42,584 nt of DNA, from positions 1 through 42,584 of IMG/VR virus record IMGVR_UViG_3300034109_000450, one strand, 5' to 3'. Made by a program: the position numbers and the translations under genes. The notes beneath the pieces were generated by a model. That model was not told where the DNA came from and searched no databases. It saw nothing but the letters and a program-made list of their open reading frames with translations. Of the stretch, positions 1-6,944 are shown piece by piece (positions within the stretch are counted from its first letter, which is position 1; each line of letters opens with the position of its first letter). This stretch comes from a virus.

Positions 1-115
1 AAGCCTCGATGTACCGGGCCATCCTAAAATCAAGTGGGGCAATCTCACTGCGAAGCTCAACTCGGTGAATCCATAGTGTCCGTCTATTTTTGAAAGCTCC
101 CATAAAGACACGCAT
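1..115 (-). CDS. Hypothetical protein, 5' part only (cut by window edge)
   Basis: An ATG at 113-115 directly follows the TGA of the upstream Lar-like gene and opens a frame that runs without a stop to base 1. The 38 visible residues begin MRVFMGAFKNRRTLW and are rich in Arg. The tight spacing matches the tiny-gene operon upstream, so this is probably a real gene whose 3' part lies outside the window. No family recognised. Confidence 0.5.
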   Translation of the reverse strand, partial: MRVFMGAFKNRRTLWIHRVELRSEIAPLDFRMARYIEA

Positions 116-358
116 TCATTTCGTGTTTAATTCCGTGTTTAATTTTTTGTTTAATTCGGCTATTTGAGCTTCAAGTTCAAAGACTTTACTCCATCTCGGA
201 GTGCCTTTATTCCAAGACTTTACTGCAAATTTAGCCTCTTGTTCAGATGGGCCTAGCGCATCGCAAGAATTGCACCCAACAGAGTAATCAAACCCGATAG
301 GCGCTTTATGCACTATCACATCTTTGCTTTGGCAAAATGGGCAGGCGTTGATCTTCAT
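116..358 (-). CDS. Lar-like restriction alleviation / zinc-ribbon protein
   Basis: About 80 residues beginning MKINACPFCQS. The N-terminal CPFC pair, a second C-x2-C pair (VGCNSCDALGP) and a following AVKSWN box match the layout of the Lar family (CPFCG, then Y-x-V-x-C-x2-CG, then A-x2-WN). Lar proteins of Rac prophage modulate type I restriction-modification in E. coli; many phage members are only zinc ribbons of unknown role. The start at 358 was chosen because it overlaps the previous stop as ATGA; an alternative ATG lies at 370. The tail after the ribbon is a short coiled coil with a repeated KLNTELNTK end. Function as an anti-restriction protein is inference. Confidence 0.6.
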   Translation of the reverse strand: MKINACPFCQSKDVIVHKAPIGFDYSVGCNSCDALGPSEQEAKFAVKSWNKGTPRWSKVFELEAQIAELNKKLNTELNTK

Positions 359-483
359 CTCTCTTTCCATCCCTCGATCAGTAGTTTGATCATCATCGTT
401 GCCATCGCCAGCACTATAACGGTTCCGGCAGCAGCAGCCAAATGTACGCAAACGTACATGAATATTTCTGTAAATGATTCCAT
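355..483 (-). CDS. Small single-span membrane protein
   Basis: A 42-residue frame starts at ATG 481-483 and ends with TGA 355-357, overlapping the next start as ATGA. The start is preceded by AGGGA about 7 nt upstream, one of the clearer ribosome-binding sites here. A short polar N-terminus (MESFTEIFMY) is followed by about 24 hydrophobic residues rich in Ala, Val and Met, then a short basic tail (EGWKER), so it should be an inner-membrane peptide. No family recognised; roles such as holin-like or exclusion peptide are possible but unsupported. Confidence 0.55.
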   Translation of the reverse strand: MESFTEIFMYVCVHLAAAAGTVIVLAMATMMIKLLIEGWKER

Positions 484-485
484 GT

Positions 486-668
486 TTAATTCCCTGACTT
501 GGCTACCATAGCCCAGTAGTGAGCCTGTTTCTTAAGCTGTTCAGCGGCATCGAGAGCGGCTTTAAGTGTTGGCCTAACACGGGAGAGTCCCTGCTCTTCC
601 CACCATTCAACGTCACCCCACAGCATCCGCAAGTCAGCTATGGCTTCTTTGATTTCTTTGTCGGTCAT
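486..668 (-). CDS. Small hypothetical phage protein
   Basis: 60 residues beginning MTDKEIKEAIADLRMLW. The start at 668 overlaps the previous stop as ATGA, which argues against the longer reading from 695. Helix-rich, with a Trp-rich centre (WGDVEWWEEQG) and an Ala/Lys-rich end. It shares its MTD(K/E)xI opening with the products at 928-1233 and 1230-1424, hinting at short related operon genes or a preferred initiation context. Function unknown. Confidence 0.6.
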   Translation of the reverse strand: MTDKEIKEAIADLRMLWGDVEWWEEQGLSRVRPTLKAALDAAEQLKKQAHYWAMVAKSGN

Positions 669-931
669 TTCTGTTCCTCCATTCTTATCTCCCACTCACC
701 TCTATGCATGAAATGTGGCGGGAACTGGCGCTCGTAGTTGACTGACTTCCGGTACTTGTACATGGCCCTATGGCAATCGTAGTGCAGGTAAGCCTTGTAC
801 TCGTCATCAAAGTCTTCTCTTTGAATGGAGATGTGCCAGCGCCCCTCTTGAGCCGGAATAACTTCACCACACCAGATGCAGGTAGTACTGTCCTGCGGCG
901 AAGACTGGTTATCTTCTCTGTATCTTGTCAT
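665..931 (-). CDS. Small zinc-finger-like protein
   Basis: 88 residues. A CIWCGE pair near residue 18 and a later HYDCH motif near residue 50 look like a four-ligand zinc site. The rest is rich in aromatic and basic residues. Its start overlaps the stop of the upstream gene as ATGA, and its stop overlaps the next start. Small treble-clef or ribbon proteins are common in phage accessory operons; no specific family or partner can be named. Confidence 0.6.
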   Translation of the reverse strand: MTRYREDNQSSPQDSTTCIWCGEVIPAQEGRWHISIQREDFDDEYKAYLHYDCHRAMYKYRKSVNYERQFPPHFMHRGEWEIRMEEQK

Positions 932-1233
932 TTATCCTCCTCCCAATTACCTAGTGTCCGCAGGAATGCCTCTGCCCGTTGGCGAGCTGTGGCGTTGAGA
1001 AGAGCAAATCTCCAACCCAGTCGGTTTGGCGTTGTTACTTTTCCCTCTACACACAAATTGTACATTATGTCCGCAAATAATTCAACCTGCTTGATATCAA
1101 GCACTTTCTCCGCCTCATGCATGGCGTTGAGGTCATTGCAAAAGTCCATCGCTTTCCGTGTATCAGAACTGTATGGGTGATCCCATAAGCCTGTTATTTC
1201 CGTGATCCGGTCGTTAATCTGTTCGTCGGTCAT
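928..1233 (-). CDS. Phage ABA-sandwich-like domain protein
   Basis: 101 residues beginning MTDEQINDRITEITGLW. The sequence has a central FCNDLNAMHEAEKVL segment and a C-terminal ATARQRAEAFLRTLGNWEE segment, the pattern of the phage ABA-sandwich domain common in small phage accessory proteins. The start at 1233 is chosen because it gives an ATGA overlap with the previous gene; the frame is open further upstream but reads through that gene. Biochemical role unknown. Confidence 0.65.
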   Translation of the reverse strand: MTDEQINDRITEITGLWDHPYSSDTRKAMDFCNDLNAMHEAEKVLDIKQVELFADIMYNLCVEGKVTTPNRLGWRFALLNATARQRAEAFLRTLGNWEEDK

Positions 1234-1424
1234 TTTAGTTGTTCTAGTATGTTTTTTATTTGATCGTTCATTGTTGAAAGCGAGTCTTTTACCTCTCCCT
1301 TCCAATTGTTTATTTGCCCACAGTAAACTTGACATTGTGCGTCACAATCCAAATATCGCTCCAGTCTAAGTAGCGTGTCAGTTAACTGATGCACCTTGTC
1401 GCGTATTGACTTCTCGTCGGTCAT
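1230..1424 (-). CDS. Small hypothetical coiled-coil protein
   Basis: 64 residues beginning MTDEKSIRDKVHQL. Predicted helical, with leucines spaced as in a coiled coil and a central cysteine cluster (LDCDAQCQVYCGQ). ATGA overlaps on both sides tie it to the operon, and the start at 1424 rather than 1556 follows from that. No family recognised; the three clustered cysteines could bind metal. Confidence 0.55.
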   Translation of the reverse strand: MTDEKSIRDKVHQLTDTLLRLERYLDCDAQCQVYCGQINNWKGEVKDSLSTMNDQIKNILEQLK

Positions 1425-1675
1425 ACTTCGTAAGTCTCCCATTCTTCTGACAAGAGTTCGTCTGCACCTAAGCGTGGATTCAGATCGGCAGGATCGCTTG
1501 TGTAATAGAGCTTCTCCAATGTCTTGCCGTTCTTCATGTCTAGTTTGCGTTGGCACCTAAGAAGCCCAACATACGCGCCCCTCCACATAGGCAACCTGAT
1601 GCCAATCTTGTGCGGCTCGTTGAGTAGAGCTTTAAATGCAGTACAAAATGGCAGTCTGTTTTGGATGAGTTTCAT
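1421..1675 (-). CDS. DUF2829/Tad2-like small protein (putative anti-Thoeris)
   Basis: 84 residues starting MKLIQNRLPFCTAFKALL at an ATGA overlap. The order of conserved pieces follows the DUF2829 (Tad2) family: an N-terminal helix (TAFKALLNE), a strand with R-x-x-x-W (RLPMWRGAYVG), and a C-terminal box (LLSEEWETYEV) resembling the family's L-x-x-x-DW-E-V ending. Known Tad2 proteins bind the cyclic nucleotide signal of the Thoeris defence system. The match here is by eye and divergent: the usual W-N-G-K box reads W-R-G-A, so signal binding is unproven. Confidence 0.45.
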   Translation of the reverse strand: MKLIQNRLPFCTAFKALLNEPHKIGIRLPMWRGAYVGLLRCQRKLDMKNGKTLEKLYYTSDPADLNPRLGADELLSEEWETYEV

Positions 1676-1911
1676 TTCTTCCCTTTCTTCAGTAGTTTCC
1701 CAATCGGAACACATGGCCCATACTTTATTTCGCGATGCAACTTCTCGTTTTCTACCAGTAGTTCAATGGTAAGCTCTAATGCCATAATCATTTTTGTTTT
1801 GATGCCTTCAGAAAAAGGGGCATTCTCAATCTCTTGCATGAAGTTCTCTGTGCGAGCAGAGGCCTTTTCCCATTCTGACTCCATTTGTTCGATGATGTAG
1901 TCTGGTATCAT
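1672..1911 (-). CDS. Small hypothetical helical protein
   Basis: 79 residues beginning MIPDYIIEQMESEWEKA. Helix-rich and charged, with a Lys-rich tail (KLLKKGKK). ATGA overlaps at both ends place it in the accessory operon and support translational coupling. No motif or family recognised. Confidence 0.6.
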   Translation of the reverse strand: MIPDYIIEQMESEWEKASARTENFMQEIENAPFSEGIKTKMIMALELTIELLVENEKLHREIKYGPCVPIGKLLKKGKK

Positions 1912-2267
1912 TTCCCCTCCTTTGCTGCCGCGATTAACTTGTCAGCGCACCATACAGCATCTGTTACAATTACTGATTTAGGATATTCCGAACTTACAAG
2001 TAGGCCCTGCATTGCCATCGCCGCAATCTCAAGCCGTGACGGTTCTGGCCTGACCATTTCGGTAACTTTACCGATATGCTGCTTCCGCTCAAGCAATGCC
2101 GCCTGTCCGCTATTCTCCAGCCTTGCATCGTGTAGAGCTTGCTTGAGTTGCTCTACTTCAGCGTGAGCCGCATCATAATCCTTCATTAAGGCATCAAAAT
2201 TTGCCTGCAGACTTTCTACGGTAAATTGCAGCGCCTTGATTAGCTGAATGTCTTCTTGTGATCTCAT
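1908..2267 (-). CDS. Coiled-coil phage protein, hypothetical
   Basis: 119 residues from MRSQEDIQLIKALQF. The first 70 residues form a likely coiled coil. The C-terminal part (AMAMQGLLVSS, then VWCADKLIAAAK) resembles the ending of many short phage proteins in which A-x-x-A-MQGLLA precedes a helix with CAD-x-LI. The start at 2267 follows the upstream stop by one base; the track also shows an unlikely longer frame inside the upstream gene. Function unknown. Confidence 0.6.
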   Translation of the reverse strand: MRSQEDIQLIKALQFTVESLQANFDALMKDYDAAHAEVEQLKQALHDARLENSGQAALLERKQHIGKVTEMVRPEPSRLEIAAMAMQGLLVSSEYPKSVIVTDAVWCADKLIAAAKEGK

Positions 2268-2268
2268 G

Positions 2269-2634
2269 TTACGCCTGCTCCGCTTGGAAGGTTTTGTAGA
2301 TCTGAGACAGAACCATGTCTGCATCCAGTAGGGCTGCTCGATCTCCGGGGAACGAGGACATGTCGTCCGGGGTGCGGTAACGCAACCGCTGCGCCAGTTG
2401 TTCGATGCACTCCTGTGACTTCGAGGTTAAGTGCCTGTACATGATTAAGGTGGATCGCAGATCCGCGATTACCTGCGCTTGTCTGTTGTGCGCCTCAACG
2501 TATTGATTGATTTGTGTTTCCATATATTTGATTTCGTTTGTTAGTTTACCGACAGTTTCACCTATATCGATCTGTTGTTGCAGTCGCAAGGTTTTTATTT
2601 GCTCCATCAGGTTATCGATGACTTGTGCGCTCAT
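2269..2634 (-). CDS. Coiled-coil phage protein, hypothetical
   Basis: 121 residues beginning MSAQVIDNLMEQIKTL. Heptad-like Leu/Ile spacing across residues 5-80 suggests a long coiled coil, followed by a short Asp/Pro-rich segment. It starts with an ATGA overlap at the end of the helicase C-terminal piece (2631-2634), so its translation is probably coupled to that gene. No family recognised. Confidence 0.6.
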   Translation of the reverse strand: MSAQVIDNLMEQIKTLRLQQQIDIGETVGKLTNEIKYMETQINQYVEAHNRQAQVIADLRSTLIMYRHLTSKSQECIEQLAQRLRYRTPDDMSSFPGDRAALLDADMVLSQIYKTFQAEQA

Positions 2635-3227
2635 TTTGGTAGAGAGAAGAACTTTGCGTGCCTGCCTGAAAAGCCTAGCTTGGTGCTTACGCCCGATGGG
2701 CCTGAGCGTTGAATAGGGATGCTAATCTCGCGCTCTCCAGCATCTTCCGTGAGCTTGACGATCACAACCGCAGTCGCGTCTTGTCCGATTGCCCGGCTCT
2801 CGCGTGCCCTGCCCTGCTCATTAAGTTGCGTAATGGCAAATATCACGCACCCAAGTTCAAGGCCCAGCAAACGCAACCTGCGGCTAACCTCGGCCACCTC
2901 ACGCTCACGGGTGATGTCCTTGTGGCTTGTCAGGTCACAGCGCACTAGTTGGATATAGTCAACAAACAAGATCTTCAGTCCGTCCTTTGACTTACCCATC
3001 GCTCGCGCTGCTGCCACTATGGACGCGATATCATGCAGATCATCACGGATCACAATCGGCACCTTATTGAGTGCGTTCATAGCCTTGAACACACCCCGCA
3101 TCTCGCCCTCGCTTTTCACGCCCTCCGCCAGAGAGCGCAAAGATACCTCACCTAAGTTGGCTACAAGTCTATCAATGATCTGCTGGGCAGACATTTCCAG
3201 ACTCACTATCATTATTCCTTTTTTCAT
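2631..3227 (-). CDS. DnaB-type replicative helicase, C-terminal piece (Walker B half)
   Basis: 198 residues that begin exactly where the N-terminal piece at 5281-6000 stops. They include the strand and catalytic glutamate (MIVSLEMSAQQ), Walker B (ILFVDYIQLV), the ITQLNEQGRARESRAIGQDA sensor region, and a C-terminal IQRSGPSGVSTKLGF segment matching the DnaB K-x-R-N-G-P-x-G box. Walker A is absent because it sits in the other gene. The two genes are separated by four inserted genes. ATG 3227 lacks an upstream SD; an internal ATG at 3212 has AAGGA just before it, so translation may begin there. Both pieces appear intact, so a two-subunit helicase is plausible; that assembly is inference. Confidence 0.85.
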   Translation of the reverse strand: MKKGIMIVSLEMSAQQIIDRLVANLGEVSLRSLAEGVKSEGEMRGVFKAMNALNKVPIVIRDDLHDIASIVAAARAMGKSKDGLKILFVDYIQLVRCDLTSHKDITREREVAEVSRRLRLLGLELGCVIFAITQLNEQGRARESRAIGQDATAVVIVKLTEDAGEREISIPIQRSGPSGVSTKLGFSGRHAKFFSLPK

Positions 3228-4032
3228 TTAATGTGTTTTTTAGTAATGTTTTAAACGCTAATTCCGCACAAGCAGGCACTACGGAGTTTCCGAGTAACCG
3301 CATTCTGTCCACCCAACTGGAACCCCCATCAGCCATTCGCACCAAGATGGGTTCAGTCGTCCCGTCTGACCAATCCGTTCTTGTGCTACTGCACAAAGAT
3401 ACTTCTTTTTGCTCATATGCTGATGACTCTTGCTTCCAAGAGGCCCGCAACCATTCGACTCGCTTGCTCTTATCGTGGGCCAGAATAAAGACCCTTTTGC
3501 GCTGTTGTGGCGACCCGCATTCCGCCGCCGAGAATATTCCCCACGACACCGAATAACCCATTTCTTCCAGATCACTGACAACAGTGGAGAGTCCCAGCGT
3601 AATATGTCCTTCGACGTTTTCAAATAGGCAAACTCTTGGCTTGAGAATGCGAACTCCTTTTGCAATCCAAGGCCACAAATGTCTTGGGTCATCTTTTCCA
3701 ATTCGTTTTCCGGCGGATGAAAATGGCTGGCAGGGATAGCCTCCAGACAAGATATCCACCTTTCCAGAAAACTCTGCCCAAGGGAAGGACTTGAGATCGC
3801 TCCATATCGGAGCCGCATCAAGCGCCCCGCTTTCCATTCGCGCAAGTAATACCTCGCAAGCGTATGCTTCGATCTCCGAGTAAGCGACTGTTCGCAAATT
3901 TTGGCACACTCGTTTAAGTCCGAGGTCAATTCCCCCGTACCCAGAGCAAAGCGAGATATGAGTGATTTCGGTAATATCCACATTATCGTTTCCCGTTTCC
4001 AGGTCTTGCTGATGTGTTTGACTTCTGTCCAT
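3172..4032 (-). CDS. DNA (cytosine-5) methyltransferase
   Basis: 286 residues with the C5-methylase motifs in order: motif I (SLCSGYGGIDLGL, residues 27-39, binds AdoMet), motif IV with the catalytic cysteine (GGYPCQPFSSAG, Cys101), motif VI (FENVEGH, 137-143), motif VIII (QQRKRVFIL, 176-184) and motif X (RLLGNSVVPACAE). The target-recognition stretch between VIII and the end is short, about 60 residues. It would transfer a methyl group to cytosine in DNA, probably to hide phage DNA from restriction. The last 18 residues are read from DNA that also encodes the start of the helicase C-terminal piece, an overlap of 56 bases, which suggests the gene was inserted into the helicase gene. Confidence 0.9.
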   Translation of the reverse strand: MDRSQTHQQDLETGNDNVDITEITHISLCSGYGGIDLGLKRVCQNLRTVAYSEIEAYACEVLLARMESGALDAAPIWSDLKSFPWAEFSGKVDILSGGYPCQPFSSAGKRIGKDDPRHLWPWIAKGVRILKPRVCLFENVEGHITLGLSTVVSDLEEMGYSVSWGIFSAAECGSPQQRKRVFILAHDKSKRVEWLRASWKQESSAYEQKEVSLCSSTRTDWSDGTTEPILVRMADGGSSWVDRMRLLGNSVVPACAELAFKTLLKNTLNEKRNNDSESGNVCPADH

Positions 4033-4228
4033 CGTACTTGACCACCTTGAGATCCACTTGGATCACATCACTTGACTGGTTCTGTGGCAGCTTCTCGATC
4101 TCTTCGAGATGCTTGTATGCTTCTTCCTTGGTTCCACGGAAGACAACGTCATTGGTAATCTTCGGCCTTGGGAGCTTCACATCTGCAATGACGGTCGTCT
4201 TGCGGAAGACGATGTAGTCTAGTCCCAT
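3983..4228 (-). CDS. Small hypothetical protein
   Basis: 81 residues beginning MGLDYIVFRKTTVIADV. It overlaps the nuclease gene upstream by 10 bases and the methyltransferase gene downstream by 50 bases. A strand-rich N-terminal half is followed by a Lys/Asn-rich tail ending in PGNGKR. Overlap with the methyltransferase suggests a compact inherited cassette. No family recognised. Confidence 0.55.
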   Translation of the reverse strand: MGLDYIVFRKTTVIADVKLPRPKITNDVVFRGTKEEAYKHLEEIEKLPQNQSSDVIQVDLKVVKYDGQKSNTSARPGNGKR

Positions 4229-4995
4229 GAGCGTTTACTGATCGTTCTAATGGTTGGAAGTCCGGGCCATACATCCTGCTCTATGCAATGCTTAAGTCCT
4301 GCAACAGCAAGGTCTAGCTTCACGTTTGCGCTATCCAGAACCTCTTGATCTGGCTTAACCCACTGAGCCAAGAACGGCTCTTCGGTGTCTACCACAAGGA
4401 AGTAGAAGTCCACTTCATCAAGGTCGTGAATCTGCTTTAGCCCATACGCATACCAAGCTGCTTGGCGGTCGTACTTGAGGCTAAAGAACTTGCTGTCAAA
4501 GCGCATGATGTCGCTTGTGGTCTTTAGATCCACAATTGCTGGCTTGCCCTTGATCTCAGTAATGACATCTGGCCTGCCCTTGCATTGCATCCCGCCGCGC
4601 TCCCAGAACATGCTCCCCTCAATGATCTTCTTTGCAGAGATCATGTTAAGTAGAGGTTCACAGGCTTTGACTGCACCTTCAATCCTTGCGGCTTCCTCGG
4701 CGTTAACGACGATCTTACCTTGGTTCTCGAAACAGAAGTCATGCCACTCTTCCCTTCCGGCTTTAGTCTTGCGATTGATTTCCTCTGGTGCCTGCACATA
4801 GTCCACGCGCCCCTCAAGAGCAAGTGAATGGATGCAAGTGCCGAGTTCCATCTCCTTTGATGGCTTCCACTCCTGAGTTCCGCGCCACTTGTAATAACTT
4901 GGACACACGCTAAATGCGTCAAGTTGATGCTTAGAAAGCCCGTCGAGCTTTCTGTACTGGTTCATTTCTAGGTCTAGGATTAGTTCTTTTTTCAT
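4219..4995 (-). CDS. PD-(D/E)XK exonuclease-like protein (RecB/Cas4/lambda-exo type)
   Basis: 258 residues from MKKELILDLEMNQY; this start was chosen because it overlaps the upstream stop as ATGA. A conserved His in LGTCIHSL (about residue 56), an acidic residue in GRPDV (about 143), the IVDLKT active site (Asp156, Lys158) and a Q-x3-Y helix (DRQAAWYAYGL, Gln178 and Tyr182) are the PD-(D/E)XK layout used by RecB, Cas4 and phage recombination exonucleases. It probably resects double-stranded DNA during recombination or replication. No separate annealase was recognised, but an SSB-like gene lies at 7615-8250. It is the largest gene of the segment that splits the helicase besides the methyltransferase. 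Confidence 0.75.
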   Translation of the reverse strand: MKKELILDLEMNQYRKLDGLSKHQLDAFSVCPSYYKWRGTQEWKPSKEMELGTCIHSLALEGRVDYVQAPEEINRKTKAGREEWHDFCFENQGKIVVNAEEAARIEGAVKACEPLLNMISAKKIIEGSMFWERGGMQCKGRPDVITEIKGKPAIVDLKTTSDIMRFDSKFFSLKYDRQAAWYAYGLKQIHDLDEVDFYFLVVDTEEPFLAQWVKPDQEVLDSANVKLDLAVAGLKHCIEQDVWPGLPTIRTISKRSWD

Positions 4996-5315
4996 TTCTT
5001 GTAGCTGTTGTTGGCTTGTAATGCTCCGCAACCAATTATGTTACCACCCTGATCACGAATCAGTTTTGACGGACTAAGCAGGTCTGCTCGTTCCGGCAGG
5101 CATTCACGGATATACGAACTCACAACGTATAGCACGCCTTTTTTTGCAGGAGGCATATTTGATACGTCTCCCTGTGTGGAGAGCATGATCGGGATGCCTT
5201 CCACGGAGTCTACCTGCGAGAGGTACGAGTGGCTGCGCGGGATTGTGCCTGATGGTTCGATGTCACCGTACCCGGTGATGTTAATTTTGTGCGGCGTTAA
5301 GTTGACTAATTTCAT
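4992..5315 (-). CDS. Conserved phage hypothetical protein (NLTPHxI type)
   Basis: 107 residues beginning MKLVNLTPHKINI, the opening of a widespread small phage protein; the following EPSGTIPR segment and the LYVVSSYIRE and ADLLSPSKLIRDQ segments also fit that type. The 5' end overlaps the last 35 bases of the helicase N-terminal piece in another frame, so this gene forms the left border of the insertion. Function unknown; it is usually found among replication or accessory genes. Confidence 0.7.
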   Translation of the reverse strand: MKLVNLTPHKINITGYGDIEPSGTIPRSHSYLSQVDSVEGIPIMLSTQGDVSNMPPAKKGVLYVVSSYIRECLPERADLLSPSKLIRDQGGNIIGCGALQANNSYKK

Positions 5316-6000
5316 GTTTGATTATGTTTGCGATTACGTTAAGTACCCAAGTTGTTTTCCCTGATTTTGTTTCGCCACCAACGACGATCAAATCTGTTTC
5401 GCGCATCGGTGTCATGTTATCAATCTCTGGAAAGCCGGTTCTGATTCTGGTGCTGTTGTCATCACCAGTCTCATAGCGTGTAGTTGCCTCCATTAATTGA
5501 GCTTTAGTGTCAAGCACTTTAGGAGGAGCAATCTCATTTTGCACTCCTTCCGATACTGCCACTAGTCCTGTAAGGAACTCATTCAAGTCCCCGGATCGGA
5601 TATCCGTCTGTGCGTTGTGCAATACTATCTGCATAGTCCTGCGCTTTGCTGCTGTACGAGTTAGCTCGATGAACTCACTAGCGAGCGACAAGATCGGACA
5701 GGCTGTGTACAAGTCACTCAACTGATAAAACTCCAGATGAGTATCTTTGCGTGCCAGCTCGTAGATGACGCGGATGTCAGTCGCCTTACCTTGAGCCGCC
5801 TGCTGGAGGGTGATCTCTGCAATGTTTCGGAGTTGGATGTCGAAGATGTCAGCAACGCTAAAGGCTGCTTCAGTTATCTTTAGCAACGCCTCGTCCGGGT
5901 TGTTCAGGATGATACTGACAAGTCCTTTCTCGGCCTCCTCTGCACGGCAGAACTCAAGATCCGGCGTTGGGTTACCACCCTTCTGTTTGCGTGTTTGCAT
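5281..6000 (-). CDS. DnaB-type replicative helicase, N-terminal piece (Walker A half)
   Basis: 239 residues. Residues about 18-115 resemble the helical DnaB N-terminal domain (primase and loader contact), then a linker and TGFPEIDNM lead into the RecA-like core with Walker A (GGETKSGKT, 208-216). The frame ends soon after the Walker A helix, and its last ten residues (EISQLNAAQN) are read out of frame from the next gene. The remaining core is encoded at 2631-3227. Counting from GKT to SLEM across the two pieces gives 21 residues, the same as E. coli DnaB, so nothing seems missing. No intein residues are visible at the cut. Confidence 0.85.
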   Translation of the reverse strand: MQTRKQKGGNPTPDLEFCRAEEAEKGLVSIILNNPDEALLKITEAAFSVADIFDIQLRNIAEITLQQAAQGKATDIRVIYELARKDTHLEFYQLSDLYTACPILSLASEFIELTRTAAKRRTMQIVLHNAQTDIRSGDLNEFLTGLVAVSEGVQNEIAPPKVLDTKAQLMEATTRYETGDDNSTRIRTGFPEIDNMTPMRETDLIVVGGETKSGKTTWVLNVIANIIKHEISQLNAAQN

Positions 6001-6646
6001 TGCTCAGTAAATTATCTGCTTTCTGGTGAACACGGGCTGGAACATTTTGCATGGCAAACTTCCTTGCTCGTCGCAACCAAGAGTTAAGGAACCTGCCAGT
6101 GCCCTTAATGGTCTTCATCCGTGTTGGGTTTGCAAGCAGCCAAGCCTGTGCTTGGAAGTACTCCTGCAACACCGTCTGTTCGCCGTACTGCTCGATGTAG
6201 CTTTTGGTTAATTTTGTGGGTGGGCAGTAGCATCCGTTTTTGCAGTCGAAAGTAATCGTAAAGATGTTTTGCGTATCCAAACGCTCGGGTTTCCCCTTTT
6301 CCCCATCTTCCTTCCTTTCCCCCACACCCCCTATCCTACCATCTTCCCCCTTTTCCCCATCCCTTCTTTCGTTTTCGATAGGTTCAAGATCCTTGTTCGA
6401 CGGAAAGGTTGGCGAGGTTTTGTATTTCCACATTGCCTCCTCAAGGTCCGTTGCTGGTTGAACAGGCGTTGGCTCATCGAACAAACGAACTACCGCGTCC
6501 TGCGTTTCTGTGGCCGTTTCTACAGGGGTCACGGGTTCCGGCTGATAAGGTACAGCGGACTGGATGGAAGCTGGCGTAGAATCGTCGATTGGAATATCGA
6601 GTTCGATCTTGGTGCCGCCTGCGGTGGTGATGCGAAGTTTAATCAT
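5972..6646 (-). CDS. Helicase loader / replisome organiser-like protein
   Basis: 224 residues. The N-terminus looks like a small strand-rich domain (MIKLRITTAGGTKIEL), followed by a low-complexity Glu/Gly/Lys linker at about 85-125. The C-terminal part has ITFDCKNGCYCPP, then a helical YFQAQAWLLANPTR plus GTGRFLNSWLRRARK. The W-x-x-x-N-x-x-R ... rFL-x-x-WL-x-RA ending is typical of phage replication proteins that bring DnaB to the origin. It directly precedes and overlaps the helicase N-terminal piece, which supports that role. Assignment rests on context and the C-terminal pattern only. Confidence 0.5.
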   Translation of the reverse strand: MIKLRITTAGGTKIELDIPIDDSTPASIQSAVPYQPEPVTPVETATETQDAVVRLFDEPTPVQPATDLEEAMWKYKTSPTFPSNKDLEPIENERRDGEKGEDGRIGGVGERKEDGEKGKPERLDTQNIFTITFDCKNGCYCPPTKLTKSYIEQYGEQTVLQEYFQAQAWLLANPTRMKTIKGTGRFLNSWLRRARKFAMQNVPARVHQKADNLLSNANTQTEGW

Positions 6647-6944
6647 TGCTTTCTCCTTTCATGTCCTGCTCAACCAAGACGGCGATTTTCACAAGCTGTT
6701 CAAGTATTTCCTCAAGTGTGAAGTCTGAAAATGATTCACGGATAAGCGACATCTCGTTTACGCCTTGCTCTTCTGCTCCCTTCAGGAACGAACAGAACAC
6801 ACCGAAGGTTAACGTCATAACCTCCATCATGCCGGGCTGACCCTTTGACGTTATCACGCCTACTTGCCCATCAGTTTGCCGGACAATCGTCACGGCAGTA
6901 ATTACTTCCTCTGGAATCTCCACTAAGTGTCTTTGTTTTTTCAT
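6639..6944 (-). CDS. Small hypothetical protein
   Basis: 101 residues beginning MKKQRHLVEIPEEVITAV. Acidic overall with a helical C-terminal half (FTLEEILEQLVKIAVLVE). The leader before the ATG is A-rich without an SD. The same frame stays open for 47 codons upstream (to a TGA at 7086-7088) but contains no ATG, GTG or TTG, so the ATG at 6944 is the only usual start. The stop overlaps the next gene by 8 bases. No family recognised. Confidence 0.6.
   Translation of the reverse strand: MKKQRHLVEIPEEVITAVTIVRQTDGQVGVITSKGQPGMMEVMTLTFGVFCSFLKGAEEQGVNEMSLIRESFSDFTLEEILEQLVKIAVLVEQDMKGESND

Noticed and set aside
3279-3983. 234-codon frame within the methyltransferase region
   Set aside because: Same strand, other frame of a gene with clear C5-methylase motifs; no motifs of its own.
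5281-5315. Split intein or group I intron joining the helicase halves
   Set aside because: No intein N- or C-terminal motifs (only ten extra residues after the cut) and no intron core visible; the inserted genes fill the gap.
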